6,213 nucleotides of DNA from Actinomycetota bacterium. GTDB taxonomy: Bacteria; Actinomycetota; Actinomycetes; Nanopelagicales; Nanopelagicaceae. A model generated the notes under the pieces. The model was not told the origin of the DNA. It ran no database searches and worked only from the letters and a program-made list of their open reading frames with translations. The stretch is taken from NCBI GenBank assembly GCA_009698045.1, contig WLRE01000079.1, positions 1 to 6,213 of the forward strand. The letters run 5' to 3'. Positions 1-6,080 of the stretch are shown here, piece by piece (within the stretch, counting starts at the first letter, position 1; every line of letters starts with the position of its first letter). A program made the translations under genes and the position numbers.

Positions 1-459
1 AATCGTCTTAACTGCTTGGTTGAGCGAACGCACATTGTCGTTATAGAACTGACGAGCAAATGCAACTTTGTTTTCAGTTGTAGACAACTCCTCCTGAAGT
101 GATAAGAAATTTGTAGATGCTTTAAGATCAGGATAAGCCTCAGATACCGCTAGTAATCCGCGGAGTGCTTGCGTGAGTGCGCCATCAGCCGCCGCAACAT
201 CAGTGACTGAGGTTGCTGATGTCGCTCGTGCTCGTGCATTAACCACGCTTTCTAGCGCAGACTTCTCGTGCGAGGCATAACCTTTTACTGTCTCCACTAA
301 ATTGGGGATCAGATCAGAGCGCCGCTTGAGTTGAACTTCAATCTGCGAAAAAGCTTCGTCGACTGAGATATTTAGGCGTATGAGTTTGTTATAACCCGAG
401 ATAGCGTAGAGAGCAATCAGCACAAGTGCCGCGATAACGATAATCAGAGTAGTAGACAT
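1..459 (-). CDS. lemA: LemA family protein (partial, 3' end beyond window)
   Basis: Translating the minus strand from the ATG at 459 gives an open frame of 153 codons that reaches the window edge, so the C-terminus is missing (complete family members are roughly 180-200 residues). Residues about 4-20 form one hydrophobic membrane segment (STTLIIVIAALVLIALYAI). The LemA domain follows, with QLKRRSDLIPNLVETVKGYA near residue 44, then YPDLKAS, a LQEELSTTENK stretch and AFARQFYND further on, all typical of the family. LemA proteins are membrane-anchored helical-bundle proteins whose exact molecular role is poorly defined; some are linked to membrane or envelope maintenance. The gene lies 26 bp downstream of dcd on the same strand but carries its own -10-like hexamer TAGACT at 466-471, exactly six bases before the ATG. 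No Shine-Dalgarno sequence is visible, which fits a leaderless start. Confidence 0.9.
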   Translation of the reverse strand, partial: MSTTLIIVIAALVLIALYAISGYNKLIRLNISVDEAFSQIEVQLKRRSDLIPNLVETVKGYASHEKSALESVVNARARATSATSVTDVAAADGALTQALRGLLAVSEAYPDLKASTNFLSLQEELSTTENKVAFARQFYNDNVRSLNQAVKTI

Positions 460-465
460 GGAAAA

Positions 466-471
466 AGTCTA
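466..471 (-). promoter_or_regulatory. -10-like hexamer of lemA (leaderless start)
   Basis: Minus-strand TAGACT is followed by exactly six bases (TTTTCC) and the lemA ATG. It matches TANNNT and lies wholly in the 26-bp dcd-lemA gap. No good -35 hexamer is seen 16-18 bp upstream. It is interpreted as the -10 box of a promoter that starts transcription at the ATG. Confidence 0.5.
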
Positions 472-485
472 CTTAACTTTGGTGA

Positions 486-1064
486 TTATTGAATTTTGGA
501 TTTGTGGAAATTGAGCCAAGACTTGCTGGCGGTAGGCCCGCGTTGTCCTTGGTAGCGAGATCCGTACTGCTCTGAGCCGTAAGGGTGCTCAGCTGGAGAT
601 GAGAGTTTGATGAGACAGAGCTGACCAATCTTCATTCCTGGAAAGAGTTTGACGGGAAGGTTTGCTACGTTAGAAAGTTCGAGAGTGATATGTCCAGAAA
701 ATCCTGGATCGATAAATCCTGCGGTGGAGTGAGTCAGTAGGCCAAGGCGACCGAGTGAAGACTTGCCTTCAAGGCGACCAGCAATATCGTCTGGCAGGGT
801 GATTACTTCATAGGTACTTGCGAGAACGAATTCGCCTGGGTGCAAAATGAAATCTTCATCGGGATCGACTGCTATCTCGCGGGTGAGTTCGTTCTGCTCA
901 ATAGAAGGGTCAATTACCGAGTACTTGTGATTCTCAAAGACTCGGAAAAACCGGTCGAGGCGAACATCCACGCTGGAGGGTTGGATCATGGCGGCATCGA
1001 ATGGCTCGACTTTGACTCGGCCTGAGTTGATCTCTATATGAATATCGCGGTCACTGAGTAGCAC
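486..1064 (-). CDS. dcd: dCTP deaminase, probably bifunctional dCTP deaminase/dUTP diphosphatase
   Basis: This 192-residue protein makes dUMP precursors in the cytoplasm. Simple Dcd enzymes deaminate dCTP to dUTP; the actinobacterial form characterised in Mycobacterium tuberculosis takes dCTP through to dUMP plus pyrophosphate. The sequence follows the mycobacterial form closely: it begins MLLSDRD, has IQPSSVDVRLD near residue 27, HPGEFVLAS at 75-83, GKSSLGRLGL at 100-109, HSTAGFIDPGFSGH at 112-125 and QGQRGPT at 172-178. Ser102, Arg106 and Glu129 occupy the positions of the E. coli catalytic residues Ser111, Arg115 and Glu138, and Ala115 is retained in the loop. The start is GTG at 1064, which gives the family N-terminus and has a -10-like TAGGGT six bases upstream. 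It is divergent from the acyl-CoA dehydrogenase gene. Bifunctionality is inferred from similarity. Confidence 0.96.
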   Translation of the reverse strand: MLLSDRDIHIEINSGRVKVEPFDAAMIQPSSVDVRLDRFFRVFENHKYSVIDPSIEQNELTREIAVDPDEDFILHPGEFVLASTYEVITLPDDIAGRLEGKSSLGRLGLLTHSTAGFIDPGFSGHITLELSNVANLPVKLFPGMKIGQLCLIKLSSPAEHPYGSEQYGSRYQGQRGPTASKSWLNFHKSKIQ

Positions 1065-1070
1065 GGCGAA

Positions 1071-1076
1071 ACCCTA
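1071..1076 (-). promoter_or_regulatory. -10-like hexamer of dcd (leaderless start)
   Basis: Minus-strand TAGGGT, then six bases (TTCGCC), then the GTG start of dcd. The internal AGGG could also serve as a weak Shine-Dalgarno sequence seven bases from the GTG, so a leadered transcript is not excluded. No clear -35 is present; the equivalent region overlaps the inverted repeat at 1087-1112. Confidence 0.45.
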
Positions 1077-1086
1077 TCGCGCGGGG

Positions 1087-1112
1087 AGGCAGAACACCTG
1101 CACGACCTGCCT
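1087..1112. repeat. Inverted repeat with internal direct repeat in the divergent dcd / fadE5-like promoter region
   Basis: AGGCAG (1087-1092) is the exact reverse complement of CTGCCT (1107-1112), separated by 14 bp. Inside it ACCTGC occurs twice as a direct repeat nine bases apart (1096-1101 and 1105-1110). The element covers the -35 region of dcd and touches the -35 hexamer of the plus-strand gene, so a protein bound here could affect both promoters. No regulator family is recognised from the motif. The repeat is short and could be chance. Confidence 0.3.
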
Positions 1113-1146
1113 TGATTAAGTTACTGGCCAGTAGCATTATTAGCTC
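1112..1146 (+). promoter_or_regulatory. Promoter of the acyl-CoA dehydrogenase gene, start point predicted at the ATG
   Basis: TTGATT (1112-1117) and CATTAT (1135-1140) are separated by the optimal 17 bp, and the ATG at 1147 lies six bases after the -10, where transcription would begin. No purine-rich Shine-Dalgarno sequence precedes the ATG, so a leaderless transcript is the simplest reading. An alternative -10, TAGCAT at 1132-1137, would leave a 14-bp spacer and is less likely. This is the only promoter in the window with both hexamers recognisable. Confidence 0.55.
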
Positions 1147-2967
1147 ATGAGCCATTACATCTCCAACCTCCGTGATATCGAATTCTGTCTCTATGACCTC
1201 TTAGGTCAGGAGAAAATTCTTGGTACTTCAATATATGCAGACATCGATCGCGAAACTGCGATGGGAATGCTCGAAGAGGTAAAGCGAATGGCTGAAAATG
1301 ATCTCGCCGCCTCATTTGTTGAAGGCGACCGCGTTGGAACAGTTTTTAATAAAGAGACTGGCGATATCAAACTTCCTGCAAGTTTCATTAAGTCCTATCG
1401 CACGTATATGGATAATGAATGGTGGCGTATTGATGCGCCAGTTGAATTGGGCGGAACTTCTATACCCGCCTCATTGCGATGGGCTATCGCGGAAATGATT
1501 TTAGGTTCAAACCCTTCTATTCATATTTATGCATCAGGCACCGCCTTTGCTCACGTTGCGCATATGTTTGGAACACCAGAGCAATTGAAGATTGCAAAAT
1601 TAATGATTGATCGCGATTGGGGCGCGACCATGCAGTTGACTGAACCGGATGCTGGTTCAGATGTTGGCGCGGGTCGAAGCAAGGCTGTACAACAACCAGA
1701 TGGCACATGGCACATAACCGGAACAAAGAGATTTATTACTTCTGGGGATTCAGATCTCAATGAAAACATTATTCACTTTGTACTTGCTCGCCCCGAAGGT
1801 GCCGGTCCTGGTACTAAAGGTCTGAGTCTTTTCTTAGTTCCCAAATTCATGTTTGATTTTGAGACTGGCGCTCTAGGTAAGCGCAACGGTGCCTATGTCA
1901 CCAATGTTGAACACAAGATGGGCTTGAACGTATCTGCTACTTGCGAGATGAATCTCGGTGAGAAAGAGCCAGCAGTTGGATATTTACTTGGCGAAGACCA
2001 TAACGGCATCGCGCAGATGTTTAAAATTATCGAATATGCGCGCATGATGGTGGGTACAAAAGCTATTGCCACACTATCTGCTGGGTACCAACAAGCACTG
2101 GCCTACGCAAAGGTCCGTGTCCAAGGTGGAGACATGAAGACGATGGCAGACAAGGCAAGTCCACGCGTCACAATTATTCATCACCCAGATGTTCGTCGAT
2201 CATTGATGGTGCAGAAGTCTTATTCCGAAGGTATGCGCGCTCTAGTTCTCTACACCGCATCGATTCAAGATCAGATTGCGCTCGCTCGCGCTGCAAACGA
2301 TGAGAAGCTTTCGGACTGGGAGGCTCTTAACGACTTATTGCTCCCGATTGTTAAGGGTTATGGCAGTGAGAAATCTTGGGTTCTATTAGGAACTGAATCG
2401 CTGCAAACTTTTGGTGGATCCGGCTTTACGCAAGATTGGCCACTGGAGCAATATGTGCGCGATGCAAAGATCGATACTTTGTATGAAGGCACTACAGCAA
2501 TTCAAGGACTTGATTTCTTCTTCCGTAAGATTGTCAAAGATGGTGGGCGCGCACTTACGCTTCTTGCTAAAGAGATTGGAACTTTCGCTTCAACCGGCGG
2601 AGAACTCGCTGCTGAGAAAGCGGCACTCGCTAAAGCGCTGCAAGAAGTAAATGAAATGACTGGAGTTCTGGTTGGTTTTGCTATGGAATCTCAATCTAAG
2701 CCAGACGAGATTTATAAAACTGGACTAAATACATCGCGCTTCTTAATGGCTGTTGGAGAAATAATTATCGCTTGGTTGTTATTGCGTCAGGCAGATATTG
2801 CAATCTCTAAATCAGCAAATCCAGGAAGAGATGCGGATTTCTTTGCTGGCAAGATTGAGTCTGCGAAATTCTTTATCCGAACAGTTCTTCCTCATATCTC
2901 GGCTGAAAAAGCGATTTTAGAGAGCGAAGATGGTGGGCTAATGAATATCTCCGAGGCCGCCTTCTAA
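1147..2967 (+). CDS. fadE5: Acyl-CoA dehydrogenase, FadE5-like
   Basis: This 606-residue FAD-dependent enzyme introduces the alpha-beta double bond in acyl-CoA, the first step of fatty-acid beta-oxidation, passing electrons to an electron-transfer flavoprotein. Visible parts: N-terminal helical domain (about 40-160); the family signature LTEPDAGSD at 164-172 opening the central beta domain; C-terminal helical domain with QTFGGSGFTQD at 420-430 and YEGTTAIQ at 446-453, where Glu447 is the expected catalytic base; then about 140 further residues as in long-chain members of the family. Length, the MSHY N-terminus and the ...EAAF C-terminus match mycobacterial FadE5 (about 611 residues), which accepts a broad range of acyl chain lengths. 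That similarity supports the ATG at 1147. No other beta-oxidation gene is in view, so substrate range is inferred and the symbol is by similarity. Confidence 0.93.
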   Translation: MSHYISNLRDIEFCLYDLLGQEKILGTSIYADIDRETAMGMLEEVKRMAENDLAASFVEGDRVGTVFNKETGDIKLPASFIKSYRTYMDNEWWRIDAPVELGGTSIPASLRWAIAEMILGSNPSIHIYASGTAFAHVAHMFGTPEQLKIAKLMIDRDWGATMQLTEPDAGSDVGAGRSKAVQQPDGTWHITGTKRFITSGDSDLNENIIHFVLARPEGAGPGTKGLSLFLVPKFMFDFETGALGKRNGAYVTNVEHKMGLNVSATCEMNLGEKEPAVGYLLGEDHNGIAQMFKIIEYARMMVGTKAIATLSAGYQQALAYAKVRVQGGDMKTMADKASPRVTIIHHPDVRRSLMVQKSYSEGMRALVLYTASIQDQIALARAANDEKLSDWEALNDLLLPIVKGYGSEKSWVLLGTESLQTFGGSGFTQDWPLEQYVRDAKIDTLYEGTTAIQGLDFFFRKIVKDGGRALTLLAKEIGTFASTGGELAAEKAALAKALQEVNEMTGVLVGFAMESQSKPDEIYKTGLNTSRFLMAVGEIIIAWLLLRQADIAISKSANPGRDADFFAGKIESAKFFIRTVLPHISAEKAILESEDGGLMNISEAAF

Positions 2968-2973
2968 ATCAGC

Positions 2974-2979
2974 TAGAGT
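2974..2979 (+). promoter_or_regulatory. -10-like hexamer of eamA (leaderless start)
   Basis: TAGAGT in the 18-bp gap after the acyl-CoA dehydrogenase stop codon is followed by six bases (TGCTGG) and the GTG at 2986. No -35 resemblance is seen 17 bp upstream (CCGAGG) and no Shine-Dalgarno sequence is seen. It supports GTG 2986 over the adjacent TTG at 2989 and suggests a promoter separate from any read-through from upstream. Confidence 0.45.
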
Positions 2980-2985
2980 TGCTGG

Positions 2986-3903
2986 GTGTTGAAGAGCTAC
3001 CGAGCAGAGTTATTCCTTGCCTTAGGAGCACTCACCTTTGCCTTCAATGGCGTCATTTCTAAACTGGTTTTGCAGGGTGGTCTCTCTCCTTGGCACTTAA
3101 CTGAGATCCGAACTACTGGCGGTTTTTTAGCAACACTTATTTATATTCTTGCCAAGAATCCTCGCTTATTGCGTGCCACTAAGCGCGAACTTCCGGCGCT
3201 AATTTGCTTCGGTCTATTTGCGGTGGCTGCAGTTCAAGCCCTTTACTTCATATCTATCGAACGCTTGCATGTGAGCATCGCATTGATTATCGAATTCACT
3301 TCACCCATTTGGATTGCGCTCTGGTTGCGTTTCGTGAAACGTCGCCAAGTATCTCCCTTGATGTGGTGGGGCGTAACGGTTGGCCTGATTGGCTTAGTAC
3401 TCCTTGCCCAGGTTTGGAGAGGCATGACTCTCGACGGTATCGGCGTACTGGCAGCGCTCTTGAGTGCTTTTGCTATGGCCTTCTATTTCTTGATGGGCGA
3501 ATCATTGGGCAAGAAACGCAGCTCCGAAGTGCTTATGGTTTGGGGACTTGGCGTTGCCGCACTCGCATTTGCGATTGCACTTCCGTGGTGGAACTTTCCG
3601 TTCTCATATCTAAATACATCTATTGATCTGCAGGGTCGTTTTGCTAACAATCATTTACCTGCCTGGGCTTTAATAATTTGGGTTATCGTGATGGGAACTG
3701 TTGTTCCTTACTTTCTTACCCTTACCGGGCTGCGCGGATTAAATGCATCAACATCGAGTGTTATCGGAATGCTCGAGCCAATCTTTGCGGGGATTTTTGC
3801 ATGGTGGTGGCTCTCTGAATCCTTTAACCAGATTCAACTCCTTGGTGCGGTAGTAATACTCGTGGGTATCTATCTCGCCGACCGCTCGCGACGTTCGGCT
3901 TAA
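2986..3903 (+). CDS. EamA / drug-metabolite transporter (DMT) superfamily permease
   Basis: This 305-residue inner-membrane protein has ten predicted hydrophobic helices at about 8-28, 38-56, 70-90, 95-115, 126-143, 151-171, 183-200, 226-246, 255-277 and 284-298. They form two EamA repeats (about 8-141 and 152-297), the usual DMT layout and length. Family-typical features include IEFTSPIW at 102-109 in repeat one and GMLEPIFAG at 261-269 in repeat two, followed by a short basic cytoplasmic tail (DRSRRSA). RhtA-like amino-acid exporters and other metabolite permeases share this fold, so the substrate cannot be told from sequence. The GTG at 2986 was chosen because a TAGAGT hexamer ends six bases before it; TTG at 2989 would remove one residue. 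It lies 18 bp after the acyl-CoA dehydrogenase gene and 14 bp before the carbonic anhydrase gene, so read-through from upstream is also plausible. Confidence 0.9.
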   Translation: MLKSYRAELFLALGALTFAFNGVISKLVLQGGLSPWHLTEIRTTGGFLATLIYILAKNPRLLRATKRELPALICFGLFAVAAVQALYFISIERLHVSIALIIEFTSPIWIALWLRFVKRRQVSPLMWWGVTVGLIGLVLLAQVWRGMTLDGIGVLAALLSAFAMAFYFLMGESLGKKRSSEVLMVWGLGVAALAFAIALPWWNFPFSYLNTSIDLQGRFANNHLPAWALIIWVIVMGTVVPYFLTLTGLRGLNASTSSVIGMLEPIFAGIFAWWWLSESFNQIQLLGAVVILVGIYLADRSRRSA

Positions 3904-3905
3904 GG

Positions 3906-3911
3906 TAAATT
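3906..3911 (+). promoter_or_regulatory. -10-like hexamer of the carbonic anhydrase gene (leaderless start)
   Basis: TAAATT, then six bases (GAGCCC), then ATG 3918. The hexamer and spacer take up 12 of the 14 bases between eamA and this gene. AAGG at 3902-3905 is too far upstream (12 bases) to be a normal ribosome-binding site. No good -35 is seen; that position falls within the 3' end of eamA. Confidence 0.5.
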
Positions 3912-3917
3912 GAGCCC

Positions 3918-4412
3918 ATGGAAATTTTCGCTGATCTGCTCGCCGCTAACAAAGACTTTGCAGCTGGCTTTAAATCTGAGAAGTTGTCAGGTGAAGCAAA
4001 GAAGGGTTTAGCGATTGTCACATGCATGGATTCACGCATTGACCCCCTGCATATTGTTGGAATGCGAGCTGGGGATGCAAAGATACTTCGCAACGCAGGA
4101 GCACGCGTTACCGAGGATGTACTACGTACCTTGATCCTCGCCACCCACCTGCTTGGTGTAAATCGAATTCTTGTTATGCCTCACACCGATTGCAAAATGG
4201 CTTCGGGCGAAGAGGCGGAGATTCATCAGGCTATTAAAGATAAATCTGGCGTGGATACTCGCAGCATTGAAATCAGAACTGTTCGGGATCAAATGAAAGC
4301 TCTTCAAATGGATATCACTCGCATCGAAACTTATCCATTGTTAGCAGCGAATCTCAAAGTTATGGGAGCGATTTATGATGTCTCCACTGGCTTGCTCTCG
4401 CCAATTAATTAA
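3918..4412 (+). CDS. Beta-class carbonic anhydrase, short Rv1284-like form
   Basis: This 164-residue cytoplasmic zinc enzyme interconverts CO2 and bicarbonate, feeding carboxylation reactions such as acyl-CoA carboxylases and phosphoenolpyruvate carboxylase and helping pH balance. The beta-class active site is complete: CMDSR at 36-40 supplies the zinc ligand Cys36 and the Asp38-Arg40 dyad, and HTDC at 89-92 supplies His89 and Cys92. RNAGARVTEDVLR at 58-70 is the usual following motif. Length and residue positions are one off from the mycobacterial Rv1284 enzyme (163 residues; Cys35, His88, Cys91), which is shorter than the plant-type enzymes of about 200 residues. It starts 14 bp after eamA with its own TAAATT -10-like element. 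Its TAA (4410-4412) directly abuts the dnaB stop on the other strand, with no intrinsic terminator between. Confidence 0.95.
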   Translation: MEIFADLLAANKDFAAGFKSEKLSGEAKKGLAIVTCMDSRIDPLHIVGMRAGDAKILRNAGARVTEDVLRTLILATHLLGVNRILVMPHTDCKMASGEEAEIHQAIKDKSGVDTRSIEIRTVRDQMKALQMDITRIETYPLLAANLKVMGAIYDVSTGLLSPIN

Positions 4413-5837
4413 TTACTCGTCCTTAACAAAACTCTCGCCCGCAAATGGTGCAGCAATATTGGCAAAACGCGCGAAGTGCAATTGAGCAGCGACTGGAATG
4501 GTACGAGTAGGACCGTTACGGTGCTTAGCAATAATTAAATCTGCCTCGCCTTGACGATTATTGGGATCATAAGAATCTTCACGATGAAGCAAAATTACTA
4601 AGTCAGCATCTTGCTCGATAGAACCAGATTCACGCAGATCAGAGAGCATCGGTTTCTTATCTGCACGTTGCTCTGGACCACGATTGAGCTGGGAGATAGC
4701 GATAACAGGTACGCCGAGCTCTTTTGCGAGCAACTTAAGTGAACGCGAGAATTCAGAGACTTCTTGTTGGCGGCTTTCGACTTTCTTACCCGATGACATC
4801 AACTGCAAGTAGTCGATAACAATAAGTTGAAGGTCATTACGCTGCTTGAGACGACGCGCTTTAGCACGGATCTCCATCATGGACATATTGGGAGAATCAT
4901 CAATAAAGAGAGGAGCGTTGGAGATTTCGCCCATGCGCTTTGCTAGGCGGCCCCATTCGTCATCATTGAGAACGCCGGAGCGAATGTTTCCGAGCATAAC
5001 CTTTGCCTCGGCAGAGAGCATGCGCATCGTAATTTCAGATCGGCTCATTTCAAGGGAGAAGATCACCGAGGTCTTGCCCTCGTGGATGGATGCGTAGCGA
5101 GCAATATCTAGACCTAGTGTTGATTTACCAACTGCAGGGCGCGCTGCAAGAACAATCATATTTCCGGGATGAAGTCCGTGAGTGAGAGTGTCTAGTTCTT
5201 TAAATCCTGTCATCACACCTTCGACCGCTTCACCACTTGAAATCTTTTCAATCTCATCGAGTGCATTAGGGAGAAGTTCGGCTAAGCGAATGTAATCCTC
5301 GGATGCGCGGCGCTCTGTAACATCGTAAATCTCTTGCTGGGCCACATCAACAGCATCATCAACATCGCCCTCTTTGGAGTATCCGAGTTGAACAATCTTT
5401 GTACCGGCTTCAACAAGGCGCCGCATAATCGCGTGATCGCGAACAATGCGTGCGTAGTAACCAGCATTCGCGGCAGTAGGAACGGAGGAGATTAAAGTGT
5501 GAAGATATGGCGCACCACCTGCACGGGCAATATCACCACGCTTTGTTAGTTCAGAAGCAACAGTGACAGGATCTGCAGGTTCGCCGCGGCCATATAAATC
5601 GAGAATCGCATCGTAAATTAATTCATGTGCTGGACGATAAAAATCGCGCTCCTTGAGTACTTCAACAACATCGGCGATAGCTTCTTTGCTTAACAACATT
5701 CCGCCGAGTACGCCCTGTTCTGCGTTTAAATCTTGTGGTGGAGTGCGTTCGAATTCAACAGATTGCGGAGCGTTGTAGCGCGCAGTGTTGGTCGATCCAC
5801 TCGAACCATTCTGTGGTGGAAACTCTGCGATGCTCAT
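4413..5837 (-). CDS. dnaB: Replicative DNA helicase DnaB
   Basis: This 474-residue hexameric ATPase unwinds DNA ahead of the replication fork and binds primase. The N-terminal domain (about 33-155) opens with PPQDLNAEQGVLGGMLLS. The RecA-like C-terminal domain holds Walker A ARPAVGKST at 232-240 (Lys238), FSLEM at 260-264, Walker B with DYLQL at 342-346, AISQLNRGPEQR at 380-391, DLRESGSIEQDADL at 400-413 and KHRNGPT at 438-444. The DLRESG segment, where M. tuberculosis DnaB carries an intein, is uninterrupted here. I chose ATG 5837; TTG 5843 would add only two residues. Unlike the other genes in the window, it has neither a TANNNT six bases upstream nor a Shine-Dalgarno sequence, and it follows a 264-bp leader with a DnaA-box-like array. 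It is downstream of rplI on the same strand, a common actinobacterial arrangement. Confidence 0.97.
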   Translation of the reverse strand: MSIAEFPPQNGSSGSTNTARYNAPQSVEFERTPPQDLNAEQGVLGGMLLSKEAIADVVEVLKERDFYRPAHELIYDAILDLYGRGEPADPVTVASELTKRGDIARAGGAPYLHTLISSVPTAANAGYYARIVRDHAIMRRLVEAGTKIVQLGYSKEGDVDDAVDVAQQEIYDVTERRASEDYIRLAELLPNALDEIEKISSGEAVEGVMTGFKELDTLTHGLHPGNMIVLAARPAVGKSTLGLDIARYASIHEGKTSVIFSLEMSRSEITMRMLSAEAKVMLGNIRSGVLNDDEWGRLAKRMGEISNAPLFIDDSPNMSMMEIRAKARRLKQRNDLQLIVIDYLQLMSSGKKVESRQQEVSEFSRSLKLLAKELGVPVIAISQLNRGPEQRADKKPMLSDLRESGSIEQDADLVILLHREDSYDPNNRQGEADLIIAKHRNGPTRTIPVAAQLHFARFANIAAPFAGESFVKDE

Positions 5838-5890
5838 GTGCAAAGAGTGCCAGCGAGGGGTGACAGTTGCTCTAGGCCTGTGCGTGAGGT

Positions 5891-6017
5891 TGTGGAGAGG
5901 TCGGGAAAAACTGGGGGTAACTGGTGGATAAAGCGCTCTTGCCTGTGGGTAAGAAGGGGATAACTCTGGATATATCCTGGATTTGAGCGTGCTTTGGCCT
6001 TGCTGACCTGTGGGTAA
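5891..6017 (-). repeat. Helically phased array of DnaA-box-like 9-mers upstream of dnaB
   Basis: In plus-strand form (consensus TGTGGATAA, the complement of TTATCCACA) these sites occur: 5891 TGTGGAGAG, 5912 TGGGGGTAA, 5923 GGTGGATAA, 5944 TGTGGGTAA, 5955 AGGGGATAA and 6009 TGTGGGTAA. Those at 5923, 5944 and 6009 have one mismatch; the other three have two. All face the same way. Successive starts are 21, 11, 21, 11 and 54 bp apart, that is near whole helical turns. Weaker sites fit the same grid at 5901 (three mismatches) and 5965 (two mismatches). The 11-mer CCTGTGGGTAA is repeated exactly at 5942 and 6007. DnaA binding is inferred; the plus strand here is G-rich, which raises chance matches. 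Confidence 0.5.
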
Positions 6018-6048
6018 AGATTTATTTCAACATCTCAATATATGACAT

Positions 6049-6080
6049 AAGAAAACCCCACCAAGGATCTGGCGGGGTTT
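6049..6080 (-). terminator. Intrinsic terminator of rplI
   Basis: On the minus strand AAACCCC pairs with GGGGTTT (6074-6080 with 6053-6059). The stem continues past one mismatch with two more G-C pairs (CC at 6061-6062 with GG at 6071-6072), leaving an eight-base loop. It is followed by TTTTCTT on the minus strand. It lies 21 bp after the rplI stop codon and is the only clear intrinsic terminator in the window. It would limit read-through from the ribosomal-protein operon into dnaB. In the plus direction the stem is followed by ATCTAA, so it should work poorly that way. Confidence 0.88.

Noticed and set aside
840..1025. Plus-strand 61-codon open frame opposite dcd
   Set aside because: It is antisense to a well-conserved enzyme, with no promoter or ribosome-binding site of its own.
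3204..3626. 140-codon open frame on the plus strand inside eamA
   Set aside because: It overlaps the transporter in another frame. The translation is rich in Cys, Arg and His, has no domain resemblance, and the eamA frame shows ten clear membrane helices.
4403..4414. AATTAATTAATT palindrome as a bidirectional terminator
   Set aside because: An all-A/T repeat would form a very weak hairpin. A similar TAATTAATTA at the rplI stop suggests simple A/T-rich stop-codon context.
5600..5660. Intein or insertion in dnaB, as in M. tuberculosis
   Set aside because: The dnaB frame is uninterrupted over its whole length; the DLRESG segment runs straight into SIEQDADL with no extra sequence.
5838..5843. 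TTG at 5843 as the dnaB start
   Set aside because: It adds only two residues to an ATG start and has neither a ribosome-binding site nor a -10 element at the leaderless offset.
5733..5963. Plus-strand 76-codon open frame across the dnaB start and leader
   Set aside because: Its composition (many Arg, Trp and Val) is that of the G-rich strand opposite dnaB, and it ends inside the box array. No homology is recognised.
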